Shown here one piece after another: positions 8,538 to 15,125 of a DNA stretch of 15,125 nt; the first letter of the stretch is position 1, and each line of letters begins with the position of its first letter. A program made the position numbers and the translations under genes. Source of the DNA: CAJBLF01 sp964560855 (GTDB taxonomy: Bacteria; Patescibacteriota; Gracilibacteria; Absconditabacterales; Absconditicoccaceae); NCBI GenBank assembly GCA_964560855.1, contig CAZLLU010000021.1, positions 1 to 15,125 of the forward strand, read 5' to 3'. The notes beneath the pieces are model-generated. The model worked only from the letters and a program-made list of their open reading frames with translations. It did not search any database and was not told the origin of the DNA.

Positions 8538-8586
8538 ATTGTCTCAAGTTGCTTCAGATTGTCTCAGGTTGCCTCAGATTGTTGTT
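8537..8586. repeat. Decamer tandem array before the third pilin gene
   Basis: Five 10-base units (AATTGTCTCA, AGTTGCTTCA, GATTGTCTCA, GGTTGCCTCA, GATTGTTGTT), the counterpart of 7751-7800. It too begins at the last base of the previous stop codon. The next 50 bases keep a loose 10-base rhythm (GTGGCAATAT, GTGGCTTTGT), as they do after the first array. Confidence 0.7.
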
Positions 8587-8637
8587 ATATTAACGACGAT
8601 TTGTGGCAATATGTGGCTTTGTGAATAAAAATGTATA

Positions 8638-8657
8638 TTTAGTTTGTAAGTCTGTAT
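8638..8657 (+). promoter_or_regulatory. Conserved leader just upstream of the third pilin gene
   Basis: TTTAGTTTGTAAGTCTGTAT precedes ATG 8658 and aligns gap-free with 7879-7898. The match ends at the start codon plus AAA. Confidence 0.45.
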
Positions 8658-9284
8658 ATGAAAGGTAAACGTTGAATGACGTTATTGGAATTAGTTATCG
8701 TGATGGCCATTCTTGGTATTCTTTTCGTGTTGCTTTTGAGAACGTATAATCGGATCTCTACTATGGTGTTCCGTATCCAACAAGAAAAGGAAGTTGCACA
8801 AGAAATTTTGCAGGTGTCCCAGGTCGTACAGAATCTTGCCGATAGGAATAGCATCGATTATACAAAATATACTATCGAATATAGTTGAACAAATCTTGTG
8901 GAGAATAATTGACTCACGGATGTTCTATATCTCAGTTGATCAGATGGCGAAGTGACGTTGTATACTGAGGGTGATTGTATTGATCCCGCAGTGGAGTATG
9001 TGTTGACCGGCGCGTGATTTGGTTGCTCATTGTTCGTAGAGATATGAGGGCAAAAGAGAGAACTAATCAATACCAAGAAAGTGCTCGTTAGTAAAGCAAT
9101 GTTCAAGATTATCCCTTTTGCTTCCGAAGAGCAGTATTTGGAGACTGACGGTCTTTGTACTCAATCCACGTATCTCAATTGTCTCAATTCACCTTGATTT
9201 CGGATGATATTCAAAGCATATAGCACTAATTATGGCAGGCAACGAGCGACGCATGTCGTTGTGCCGTTCCAGCAATTCTTTTAA
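8658..9284 (+). CDS. Prepilin-like protein, PilW/GspJ-type minor pilin
   Basis: 208 residues with seven UGA codons read as Gly (8673, 8886, 8910, 8937, 9015, 9045, 9195); the stop is TAA. The leader is MKGKRG^MTLLELVIVMAILGILF: the -1 glycine required by prepilin peptidase is itself a UGA codon, Met is at +1 and Glu at +5. The long N-terminal helix continues through IQQEKEVAQEILQVSQVVQNLA, as in PilW/GspJ. The later part contains several cysteines (GDCID, FGCSLF, DGLCTQ, YLNCLN) that could pair in the periplasm. It is third in the cluster; the type assignment is from order and size. Confidence 0.8.
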
Positions 9285-9285
9285 T

Positions 9286-9320
9286 GAATGCAGAGTGTAG
9301 AATTCAGAGTGCAGAATTTA
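9286..9320. repeat. Heptamer tandem array E
   Basis: GAATGCA, GAGTGTA, GAATTCA, GAGTGCA, GAATTTA: five 7-base units one base after the stop of the third pilin gene and 18 bases ahead of the fourth. Same consensus as arrays D, F and G. Confidence 0.75.
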
Positions 9321-9338
9321 AAATCTAATATATCTTTT

Positions 9339-10202
9339 ATGAAGAAGAAGTGAAATATCAGTATATTAGTTATCTTCGTCTTACTGGCATCATCATTGCT
9401 AGGGATTCTCTCGATGAATTTCGTGCAGCAGATGATGAAGCAATCCGCTGTCGTGCATTCCTACTATACTTCTTATTATCTTGCCAAGGGAGGATTGGAA
9501 TTTTGACTTTCTGCCATTTCCGCTCGCGGCGTAGGATTCGAATATGCTATAACAAGCTGATCCGCTCTTGTGCTCGATAACTTCAGGACAGGTACCAATC
9601 TTTCTCTTTCGATATCATGAACTGCGTCATTGCTTTCCAAAAATCCTCGATTAAGCTCCGGATGTGATTATCCTTATCTCTTGAGTGGAGGGCAATCCAT
9701 TATCGTTCCGTTGTTTAGGGATGGGTATACTGGTGATGCTGAGGGTGTTTTCACACAATCGATTTCTGGACAGAATCTCGCTGATGCATTCAAACAGGAT
9801 GCTATAATTTTCACTCCTCGTGGTGAAGGTAATATGGTCTTTGGGCTCCTTTTGCTTTCTTGACAGGAACTTATCGAAAACGGTTCGTTCTTCCATACGG
9901 GAAACAGAAATGAAGGGCTCGCGTCTTTTAGGCAGGCATTTGAGAGATATTATTTAGAATTAGATGCTACTATTTCCAATAGATACACAAATGGAGATTT
10001 CGCATATAACATCTATCTCATGATCACCAATACCGATACATCTGAACAATCTTTCTGCTTGGATCTCGGTACAGCGTTATTGCCTACGGATACATTCTTG
10101 CTCAAGAGTCAGGCATCATTCTGAAATCAAAATGTTGCTTTGGATGCGACCTATGCACAACCGATCCCATGATTCCTTATCGGCACCTATTCACCATATT
10201 AA
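9339..10202 (+). CDS. PilX/GspK-like minor pilin
   Basis: 287 residues, seven UGA codons read as Gly (9351, 9504, 9558, 9618, 9861, 10122, 10170), TAA stop. The N-terminus MKKKG^NISILVIFVLLASSLLGIL has a UGA-coded Gly at the probable cleavage site. The helix is followed by SYYTSYYLAKGGLEFGLSAI, the pattern of PilX/GspK proteins (a-x-GLE-x-a-l after the helix). Glu at +5 is absent, as is usual in this group. The rest is a large polar domain with a cysteine (SSGCDYPYL) and another near the end (FCLDL). It is the last and largest of the four, as GspK/PilX is in classical clusters, and would cap the pilus tip. A terminator follows at 10225. Confidence 0.75.
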
Positions 10203-10224
10203 TACTCCATTATTATGCATGAAG

Positions 10225-10256
10225 ATCCGGCAATAATTCTTGCTGGATTTTTTTTA
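10225..10256 (+). terminator. Rho-independent terminator of the minor pilin cluster
   Basis: ATCCGGCAA (10225-10233) pairs with TTGCTGGAT (10240-10248, one G.T pair) around a 6-base loop, followed by an uninterrupted T-run to 10255. It lies 22 bases after the last pilin stop. Confidence 0.85.
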
Positions 10257-10335
10257 TTGATTATTTCGACGAATAGTATGAGGAAAAAAATTATTCCATG
10301 TGTAGAATTTCTCGACTATGCTTCGAAAAGACAAT

Positions 10336-10358
10336 AAAAAAAGGCGGATGAATCCGCC
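10336..10358 (-). terminator. Rho-independent terminator for the minus-strand genes
   Basis: On the minus strand GGCGGA (read from 10358) pairs with TCCGCC around a 4-base loop, followed by seven T residues (10342 to 10336). It lies 24 bases beyond the stop of the gene at 10382-10960, and faces the pilin-cluster terminator. Confidence 0.8.
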
Positions 10359-10381
10359 CATTTCCCCGTTGTATGTATGTC

Positions 10382-10960
10382 CTAGAGTTTTCCCATCAAG
10401 TCGTCCAATTTTCCTTCTTGTTCTTTCTTTGCTTTTTGTCCTAATTCTTCTCTGTCGAGAGTTTGTCTTACAGCATCCCGTCTCTTGAATTTCATCTCTC
10501 TTTCTTGGTCGATGGTATTTTTTTCGTTTTCGTCTTCGGCTTTTAGTGAGTGAAGATTCATCTGTTCCTCTATATAGATTTCGTATAATCTGAGGATCTG
10601 GAATGATCGCAATTCGGATACGGTTTTTACTACGCTCTGATCACCGCTTTTGACCGCGATGTAAAGTTCTCTTTCTTCTTTATTCTCTTCTTTTTTGAAC
10701 TCGTAATCGCTACTGAATGATCCTATGACAAGCTGTTGGAGCAGATCTCGATCAAAATCATCCTTGAGCTCTTCAGGTGTTTCGTATGGCAATGTTTCGA
10801 ATTTGGCGAGATATTCCGTGTATCGTATCTGATTTTTTACGTCTCCTTGGATAGGTCCAAAAAGGTTCTCGTATTTTTCTACGATTTGCTTTTTTTCAGG
10901 TTTCTCCCTCAATTCCTCTATGAATGCCTGGAAATCAAAAAGCATTTTTTTTGCATACAT
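10382..10960 (-). CDS. Unrecognised highly charged, probably helical protein
   Basis: 192 residues with TAG as stop and no UGA codons. I do not recognise the family. It is rich in Glu, Lys and Asp, without membrane segments or signal peptide, so it is likely a cytoplasmic helical protein. The C-terminal half is strongly coiled-coil-like (EDENEKNTIDQEREMKFKRR, then DREELGQKAKKEQEG). The N-terminal part has short motifs such as FDFQAFIEELREKPEKK and FGPIQGDVKNQIRYTEYL. It lies 65 bases downstream of the yidD-fmt fusion in the same direction and ends at a clear terminator, so the two may share a transcript. A perfect TATAAT (11007 to 11002, minus strand) in the gap, without a convincing -35, could provide a separate promoter. 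Confidence 0.7.
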   Translation of the reverse strand: MYAKKMLFDFQAFIEELREKPEKKQIVEKYENLFGPIQGDVKNQIRYTEYLAKFETLPYETPEELKDDFDRDLLQQLVIGSFSSDYEFKKEENKEERELYIAVKSGDQSVVKTVSELRSFQILRLYEIYIEEQMNLHSLKAEDENEKNTIDQEREMKFKRRDAVRQTLDREELGQKAKKEQEGKLDDLMGKL

Positions 10961-11025
10961 AATAAAAGATGTCTTAGTTTTTATAGCGTGGTTGTATTGA
11001 TATTATATGATAATTCAACATAAAA

Positions 11026-12228
11026 TTATTTCATATAGCCGTTGAGGAACTCTTTCCAGCCCATTGCTTTCTTGCCTTCCGGTTTGAGTTTGATATCCTT
11101 TATTGCCGGGTGCAATTCTTTGTCTTTGAATAGTGGTACTTCGTCATTGCTATTGTACAACGGTTCGTCCAGCTTCAAAGCTTCGATGATAACTCTCTTG
11201 CCGTTTAGTATAAAGTAGATCTTGGGTCGGAGGTAAAACGCACGGTATTTGTTATAGATCGCTTCGATGGAGTCGTTCCGTGGATCGATCAGTCAGGATT
11301 CTTTTTCTATTTTGCCGCAATATGTTGCCTTTTGCTCTTGCTGAGCGACTTCTCATAACATTTTTTTTCAGAAATTTCGAAGCGTATCGTTCAAAAATTT
11401 TGGTCCGATTTTCATCATCTCTTCTATCAATTCCTTCGTCGTTCGTTGAAATGGAATGGTAAATCTCAAGATGTCGATCATGTCTCCGGTATCCATTGTT
11501 GCATCCATTTTCATAATAGTGATTCCTGTCTCTTTATCGTTGTTGAGTAAGGTAGATTGGATAGGGGAGGCACCGCGGTATTTCGGCAATAAGGAGCCGT
11601 GGATGTTGATCGGTGCGACTTTTGCAATATCCAGAATTGTTTGTGGAATGATTTTTCCGTATGCGATGACGACCAAAAAGTCTGGATTTTTTTCTTTCAA
11701 TCGCTCTGCGAATTTTTTTCCTTCTTCTGATTTTTCGGGATTCAATTTTTCAGGCGTGACTATGAATTCATTGTTCAGAGCGCAGCGTTCAGAATTTTTT
11801 ATTTTTTTCCCGCATTGCTTGATGATGTTTTCACACATTTCCATACCTCTGCCTGCAGGCTTGTCGCATTGCGTCACTACGCCGACGACTTCGAATCTTT
11901 TGTCATTTGTTAATGTTTCCAAAAAAGGTACGCCTATGGGCGCTGAAGAGAAAAATACGACTCTATAGTGCGCGGGATCGTAATGCTTGTTCATGCTTGC
12001 GGTGCAGTGTAAAATTCTATCTCCAGCATAAAAGATTCCTGGTCGGAATCCATACCTTTTTAATACTTGTACGCTGTATTTGCTGCAATGCGGCTCATGT
12101 GCACAGATCCTTCATTTCAATCGGAACGATGGTAGTCATTTATCCGGAGATATGGTATACTGGTAGAGCTTGATCAATCGGATGGCTGGTTTCGCCAATA
12201 TCTTATTTAGTTTTTTGAATACATTCAT
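11026..12228 (-). CDS. yidD-fmt: Fusion of YidD (membrane insertion efficiency factor) with methionyl-tRNA formyltransferase
   Basis: 400 residues with five UGA codons read as Gly (two in the YidD part, codons starting at 12138 and 12114 on the minus strand; three in the Fmt part at 11370, 11355 and 11295) and TAA as stop. Residues 1 to about 88 are YidD: IRLIKLYQYTISPDKG, then the PHCSKYSVQVLKRYG segment that matches PtCSxYAxeAixxhG, then RILHC and the DPA of the usual DPVP end. Without a break, YRVVFFSSAPIGVPFLETL begins the Fmt fold. TQCDKPAGRG is the cofactor-region motif, and NIHGSLLPKYRGASPIQ with MDTGDM holds the catalytic Asn208, His210 and Asp246. The C-terminal RNA-binding part ends with GKKAMGWKEFLNG. 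Fmt formylates initiator Met-tRNA; YidD assists YidC/Sec membrane insertion. An internal ATG at 11994 (codon 79) could also make Fmt alone. Residues 145-153 (NSERCALNN) are encoded by heptamer array F and look like an insertion relative to E. coli Fmt. Confidence 0.88.
11764..11798. repeat. Heptamer tandem array F, inside fmt
   Basis: GAATTCA, TTGTTCA, GAGCGCA, GCGTTCA, GAATTTT on the plus strand, period 7. It is translated on the minus strand as part of KNSERCALNNEF, between the helix after the GRG motif and the strand FIVTPEKL. Confidence 0.6.
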
Positions 12229-12271
12229 GTGTGTAAATAGTATATATCATATTAAAATACATTAAGATTAT

Positions 12272-12374
12272 AGATTAAAAGATTGGGTGGTTTACTAACT
12301 AAGCGACGAATCTTTTAATCTTTTAATGTTTTAATCTTTTAATGTTTTAATCTTTTAATGTTTTAATCTTTTAA
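12272..12374. repeat. 8-bp tandem array with a 13-bp inverted repeat
   Basis: Eight perfect 8-base units at 12311-12374, alternating TCTTTTAA (C) and TGTTTTAA (G) in the order C C G C G C G C. AGATTAAAAGATT (12272-12284) is the exact complement of AATCTTTTAATCT (12309-12321), so the left end of the array can fold back across a 24-base spacer. It lies in the spacer between the divergent yidD-fmt and holA genes. Confidence 0.85.
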
Positions 12375-12583
12375 TTCCATTGTAGTGTAATTACTTTACA
12401 TGAAATTACAAAGAAATTTTTCTCCTGTCTTACAGGACACTATTGATGTAAAAAATCCATCTTTGTGGATTTTGTCCCTTGAGGATTTTTTTATCTCTTT
12501 TGTGTTTGAAATTTCCTGACTAAACATTACAATTATTTCACGCTAAAAAAAGCTATTTTTTGACGACTATTGCTATTCTATTC
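12375..12583. other. Spacer upstream of holA
   Basis: AT-rich non-coding stretch between the 8-bp array and holA. It holds a small hairpin TCCTGT-CTT-ACAGGA near 12422-12436 and the stem-loop at 12452-12473. A 48-codon open frame (12400-12546) has no protein-like features. No confident holA promoter was found. Confidence 0.45.
12452..12473. terminator. Perfect 8-bp stem-loop, possibly a bidirectional terminator
   Basis: AAAATCCA (12452-12459) and TGGATTTT (12466-12473) enclose the loop TCTTTG. A- and T-rich flanks give a short U-run on either strand. There is no obvious gene for it to terminate, so it could instead be an attenuator or a repeat element in the holA leader. Confidence 0.4.
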
Positions 12584-13579
12584 ATGTTACAAAACGTCTA
12601 TCTTTTTATCGGGCAGGAGACCTATCTCCTGGACAAGGAACTCCAGAGGCGAAAGGAGAATTTTCTCGCGAAATTCGGTCCGGATAGTGTTTTTCAATTC
12701 AGTCTCGATAATCTCGATATCGGCATGATTAAGCAGGCCATTTATTATAGCGGATTGTTTACAACCAAGAAACTTATTTTGATCAATGGTCTGCCACAGG
12801 ATACATTGACCAATCTCGGAGAGGATAAAAACGAACAACTTGCGACATTCGTTGATGCATTCGTCAAGGCGGAAGGTAAAATTCCGGATGATTCACTCTT
12901 GGTATTTGTTAGCTCTACGCCGGACAAGAGATTGAGATTGTACAAGTTCCTTGAAAAACATGCTACCGTCAAGGAGTTTAATCAGCTCAAAGGCGGAGAC
13001 CTGGAAAATTTCGTCAAAAACGAGCTCCAGGAATTCGTTATCTCTCGTGAAGTCATTCAGTATTTTCTTACCAAAGTCTGATCGGATTTGTATCGTATCC
13101 GATTTGAATGTGACAAGCTTAAGACTCGAGCTAAAGTGAAACAACAGACTACCATAGATGAGGCGATGATCGATTATATCGTTTTTGGGCAAGTCGAGAC
13201 AAATTCATTTACATTGCTCGCTGCGCTCTTCACTAATAAGAAAAAAGCCATACAAATCCTCGAAAAGATTCAGGAAAGTGGAACAGACCGGAATCAATTC
13301 GCCGGCATGCTCTATCGAGCTATGAAATTCTATCTTTTCATGATAGATCTTGACGAGGGCGGTGTACATGATAGCAAAGAGATAGCTGCTTTCCTTAAGA
13401 TGAATCCGTTTCAAGTCAGAAATGAATATGCCAAGATAGCTACGCTCAAAGCGAATAAACACAATATAGAAGCATTCTATACCAAATTGGTAGAGCTGGA
13501 TGCATCCATCAAGAGCGGTAATGTCCCTGATACCTATTTCCGGCTTGGTGTAAAAAAACTCATAAACGGAATCATATAG
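12584..13579 (+). CDS. holA: DNA polymerase III delta subunit
   Basis: 331 residues, close to the usual 330-345. One UGA (13079) is read as Gly and joins two open segments in one frame; the stop is TAG. The N-terminus NVYLFIGQETYLLDKELQRR is the characteristic start of HolA (yll-GeD-yll). KKLILINGLP and DDSLLVFVSSTPDKRLRLYKFL match the vestigial AAA+ core, KEFNQLKGGDLENFVKNEL is the typical lid boundary, and the helical C-terminal collar domain follows (VFGQVETNSFTLLAAL, AGMLYRAMKFYLF). Delta opens the beta clamp within the clamp loader. The ATG at 12584 is chosen because it begins the conserved segment; a frame open to 12560 adds non-conserved residues. It is followed 22 bases later by a secreted-protein gene in the same direction. 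Confidence 0.88.
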
Positions 13580-13601
13580 CATTTTATTTGGACGACGTTG
13601 A

Positions 13602-14198
13602 ATGAAGAAAGTAGTGTTGATAGTAATTCTCATATCATTGTTCATCTGAACGACAAGCGCTGCTCGATCGGATAGTTTATTCTGTCTTGTTGAAAAAAAT
13701 AATGTCACTATTTCCCTCAAACAGACTAAGGGGTATCATACCTGCAACGAAACTCTCGCTTCCATAGATCAACTTGTTCTCCAGACTGTCGTGGATCTTG
13801 AAAAGATACAATATTATATTGATCAGCGCCGCAACGTATCATATCGGATGAATCTCAGAAACCAGAAAATCAATTATCAGCAGCAGCTCCAGAATGCAAA
13901 GAGTCAAATTTTGGAAAGTATAAAAGCATTTGAAAGCAATCTTATCAAGAAATATGTTCAGTATTTTATCATCAGGATCACACCATACAAAATCAGTCTT
14001 CAGAAATCATTAGCCAAGATAGATGTGCTTACATTGTGATGATATGCAACTATTGATTTGAGGTCTTATGGACTACTTCTCAAAGCTCAGGTTGCTGTTA
14101 TTGATTCAATGAGCAATGCTTCTACAGTGAAGGAATTGACTGATCTTCTCAGAAAATACGTTTATTTCAAAAAAGAGATACAATGAAGATATGAATAA
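13602..14198 (+). CDS. Secreted or membrane-anchored coiled-coil protein of unknown function
   Basis: 198 residues with four UGA codons read as Gly (13647, 14037, 14040, 14184) and TAA as stop. I do not recognise the family. The N-terminus MKKVVLIVILISLFIGTTSA is a clear signal peptide, with a UGA-coded Gly inside it and an ATSA-like cleavage context after residue 20. Cys28 and Cys48 flank a short predicted strand region and could form a disulfide. From about residue 55 to 140 the protein is helical and Gln/Lys-rich (RMNLRNQKINYQQQLQNAK), suggesting a periplasmic coiled coil. It overlaps the start of the MurI-like gene by 16 bases and follows holA closely, so the three may be one operon. Similar size and layout occur in many unrelated periplasmic proteins, so no function is assigned. 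Confidence 0.75.
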
Positions 14199-15004
14199 TT
14201 ACTTCCGGATCGGAATCCTTAACCTTGTTTCGTTTCCTCGCAAAATACGATCATGAATATGTCGTCTATTATGATGATCTCCATTGGCCGTATGGCGACA
14301 AATCGTTTGATCAATCGTTATCATTCGTGGAAGCGGGTATTGCATATCTAACCAAACAGAACGTCGACGCTATCATTGTACCGCCAGTCTATGAACTTTA
14401 TATAATGCAGAGTTCAGCATTCAGAATGCAGAAAAAAAATATTCTACCATTATTTACTTCTTATATCAAGGAATATTGTTTCGCGCATTCACTTGTTGGA
14501 AAGATTGGTGTGCTAGGTGATTTCGCTGATATCGAAAAAGCACAATCATTACTTCAGAAACTTGAAAAAACATATACACCAACTACCAATCAGAAGTCCA
14601 TCAAAAAATTCCATATGCCGTTTCATTATCGGGCCAAAGAAGTTCCATCGCGGAAATATTATCTCACCGATCTTTCGTATTCTCACATATTGGTCAATAA
14701 AATCCTAAAATTTGATCTGAGATATTTTAAGGATGCAATGGCCGATACGCTCATTCCCTTCAATTATTGATATTTTCATTATCAGTCTACGATCACAAAA
14801 TTCCTTAATTTCAAAAAGATAAGATTTCATACCATAGAAAAGCTCGAGCATATTTTCCAATGATTGGCAGGTGAGACCAAAAAGGGTTCGTATGCGGTTA
14901 CGGTAGCATATACCGGTCATGCAGAGTTTCTGAAAAGGGAAAAAAGAGTGATACGGCTTCTCCAAAGAGGAAAACATACTGAGATTCAACGAAAACATAT
15001 TTAG
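14183..15004 (+). CDS. Glutamate racemase-like protein without catalytic cysteines
   Basis: 273 residues, the normal MurI length, with UGA read as Gly at 14192, 14768 and 14861; the stop is TAG. The start is MKIGIITSGSESLTLFRFLA, matching IGIFDSGVGGLTVLREL of MurI. YYDDLHWPYGDKSFDQ corresponds to the well-known D-x-x-x-x-PYG-x-K-s segment. However, the two catalytic cysteines of glutamate racemase are absent: the ACNTAS motif reads VPPVYE (residues 66-71) and the GCTHYP motif reads GYFHYQ (196-201), where the motif Gly is a UGA codon. The first-strand Asp (FDSG) is also lost (ITSG). It therefore keeps the Asp/Glu racemase fold but not the known chemistry. The start at 14183 overlaps the previous gene by 16 bases. 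Residues about 75-83 (MQSSAFRMQ) come from heptamer array G. It might bind a ligand or act in another way; alternatives in the Asp/Glu racemase superfamily also use cysteines. Confidence 0.72.
14403..14430. repeat. Heptamer tandem array G, inside the MurI-like gene
   Basis: TAATGCA, GAGTTCA, GCATTCA, GAATGCA on the plus strand, exact period 7, same consensus as arrays D, E and F. It is translated as IMQSSAFRMQ, just after the position of the first missing catalytic cysteine and before the strand NILPLF. Confidence 0.65.
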
Positions 15005-15069
15005 CTAGTGTGGTATTGCAACAATCAAGAGATAGAATAGCTGTCTGTGATAGCTATTGCTAAATAGAA

Positions 15070-15125
15070 ATGACTGTCGGAAAGCTTGATCCGCAATCTG
15101 TGGAAAAAGAATGTATAAAAATTTA
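15070..15125 (+). CDS. Possible start of a further gene, cut by the window end
   Basis: An ATG at 15070 opens a frame of 18 complete codons (MTVGKLDPQSVEKECIKI) with no stop before the window ends. The composition is compatible with a protein start and the direction agrees with the holA cluster. The 65 bases before it have a short inverted match (ATAGCT with AGCTAT near 15036-15056). Too short to identify. Confidence 0.3.
   Translation, partial: MTVGKLDPQSVEKECIKI

Noticed and set aside
11456..12173. Plus-strand open frames of 170 and 88 codons
   Set aside because: Both lie opposite the well-supported yidD-fmt gene.
12229..12262. Promoter for yidD-fmt (TATACT close to the start on the minus strand)
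   Set aside because: No acceptable -35 at a proper distance; in such AT-rich DNA the -10 alone is not evidence.
12400..12546. A 48-codon frame (MKLQRNFSPVLQD start) upstream of holA
   Set aside because: It crosses two hairpins, has one UGA, and shows no family resemblance; a leader peptide cannot be excluded but nothing supports it.
1..15125. rRNA, tRNA or insertion sequence
   Set aside because: No cloverleaf with conserved arms, no rRNA-like segment, no transposase and no terminal inverted repeats with flanking duplications were seen by eye; small ncRNAs could still be missed.

Overview
The window is AT-rich bacterial DNA that only makes sense if UGA is read as glycine. Read with the standard code, most genes break into pieces. 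Read with UGA as Gly, the pieces join in the same frame into full-length proteins, and every gene then ends at TAA or TAG. I count about 50 in-frame UGA codons. Several fall on glycines that are conserved in their families: the GxG-type glycines of PilC, the -1 glycine of prepilin leaders, and the glycine of a MurI-like GCTH motif. This is genetic code 25, known from Candidatus Gracilibacteria (BD1-5) and Absconditabacteria (SR1), so the source is very probably a member of that part of the Patescibacteria/CPR. I cannot tell which of the two.

Layout. Positions 60-3053 (minus) hold one long VirD4/TraG-like ATPase with a C-terminal S1-type RNA-binding domain. A gene-poor stretch with a strong hairpin follows. 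Position 3581-4306 (plus) is a short, degenerate PriA-like protein. Positions 4458-7016 (plus) are a type IV pilus assembly operon, pilN-pilO-pilC, with a good promoter and a terminator. Positions 7203-10202 (plus) hold four prepilin-like genes in the order of classical minor pilins or pseudopilins (H/FimU, I/PilV, J/PilW, K/PilX), again ending in a terminator. On the minus strand, 10382-10960 is an unrecognised charged protein and 11026-12228 is a YidD-Fmt fusion. The right end (plus) has holA (12584-13579), a secreted protein of unknown function (13602-14198), and a glutamate-racemase-like protein that has lost both catalytic cysteines (14183-15004). A further reading frame begins near 15070 and runs off the window.

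How the genes fit together. The pilN/O/C products form the inner-membrane platform and alignment complex of a type IV pilus, and the four minor pilins would form the initiating tip. The motor ATPases, PilM, the major pilin and the prepilin peptidase are not in the window. The ATPase at the left end could be a DNA or nucleoprotein translocase; its link to the pilus is only proximity. HolA and the PriA-like protein are replication functions.

The most striking unexplained features are a dispersed family of degenerate 7-bp tandem repeats (consensus about RARNTYA), which sits between genes but also inside three coding sequences at apparent insertion points; the YidD-Fmt fusion; the cysteine-less MurI-like protein; and paired 10-bp repeat arrays ahead of two of the pilin genes. 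No rRNA, tRNA, CRISPR array or insertion sequence was recognised.
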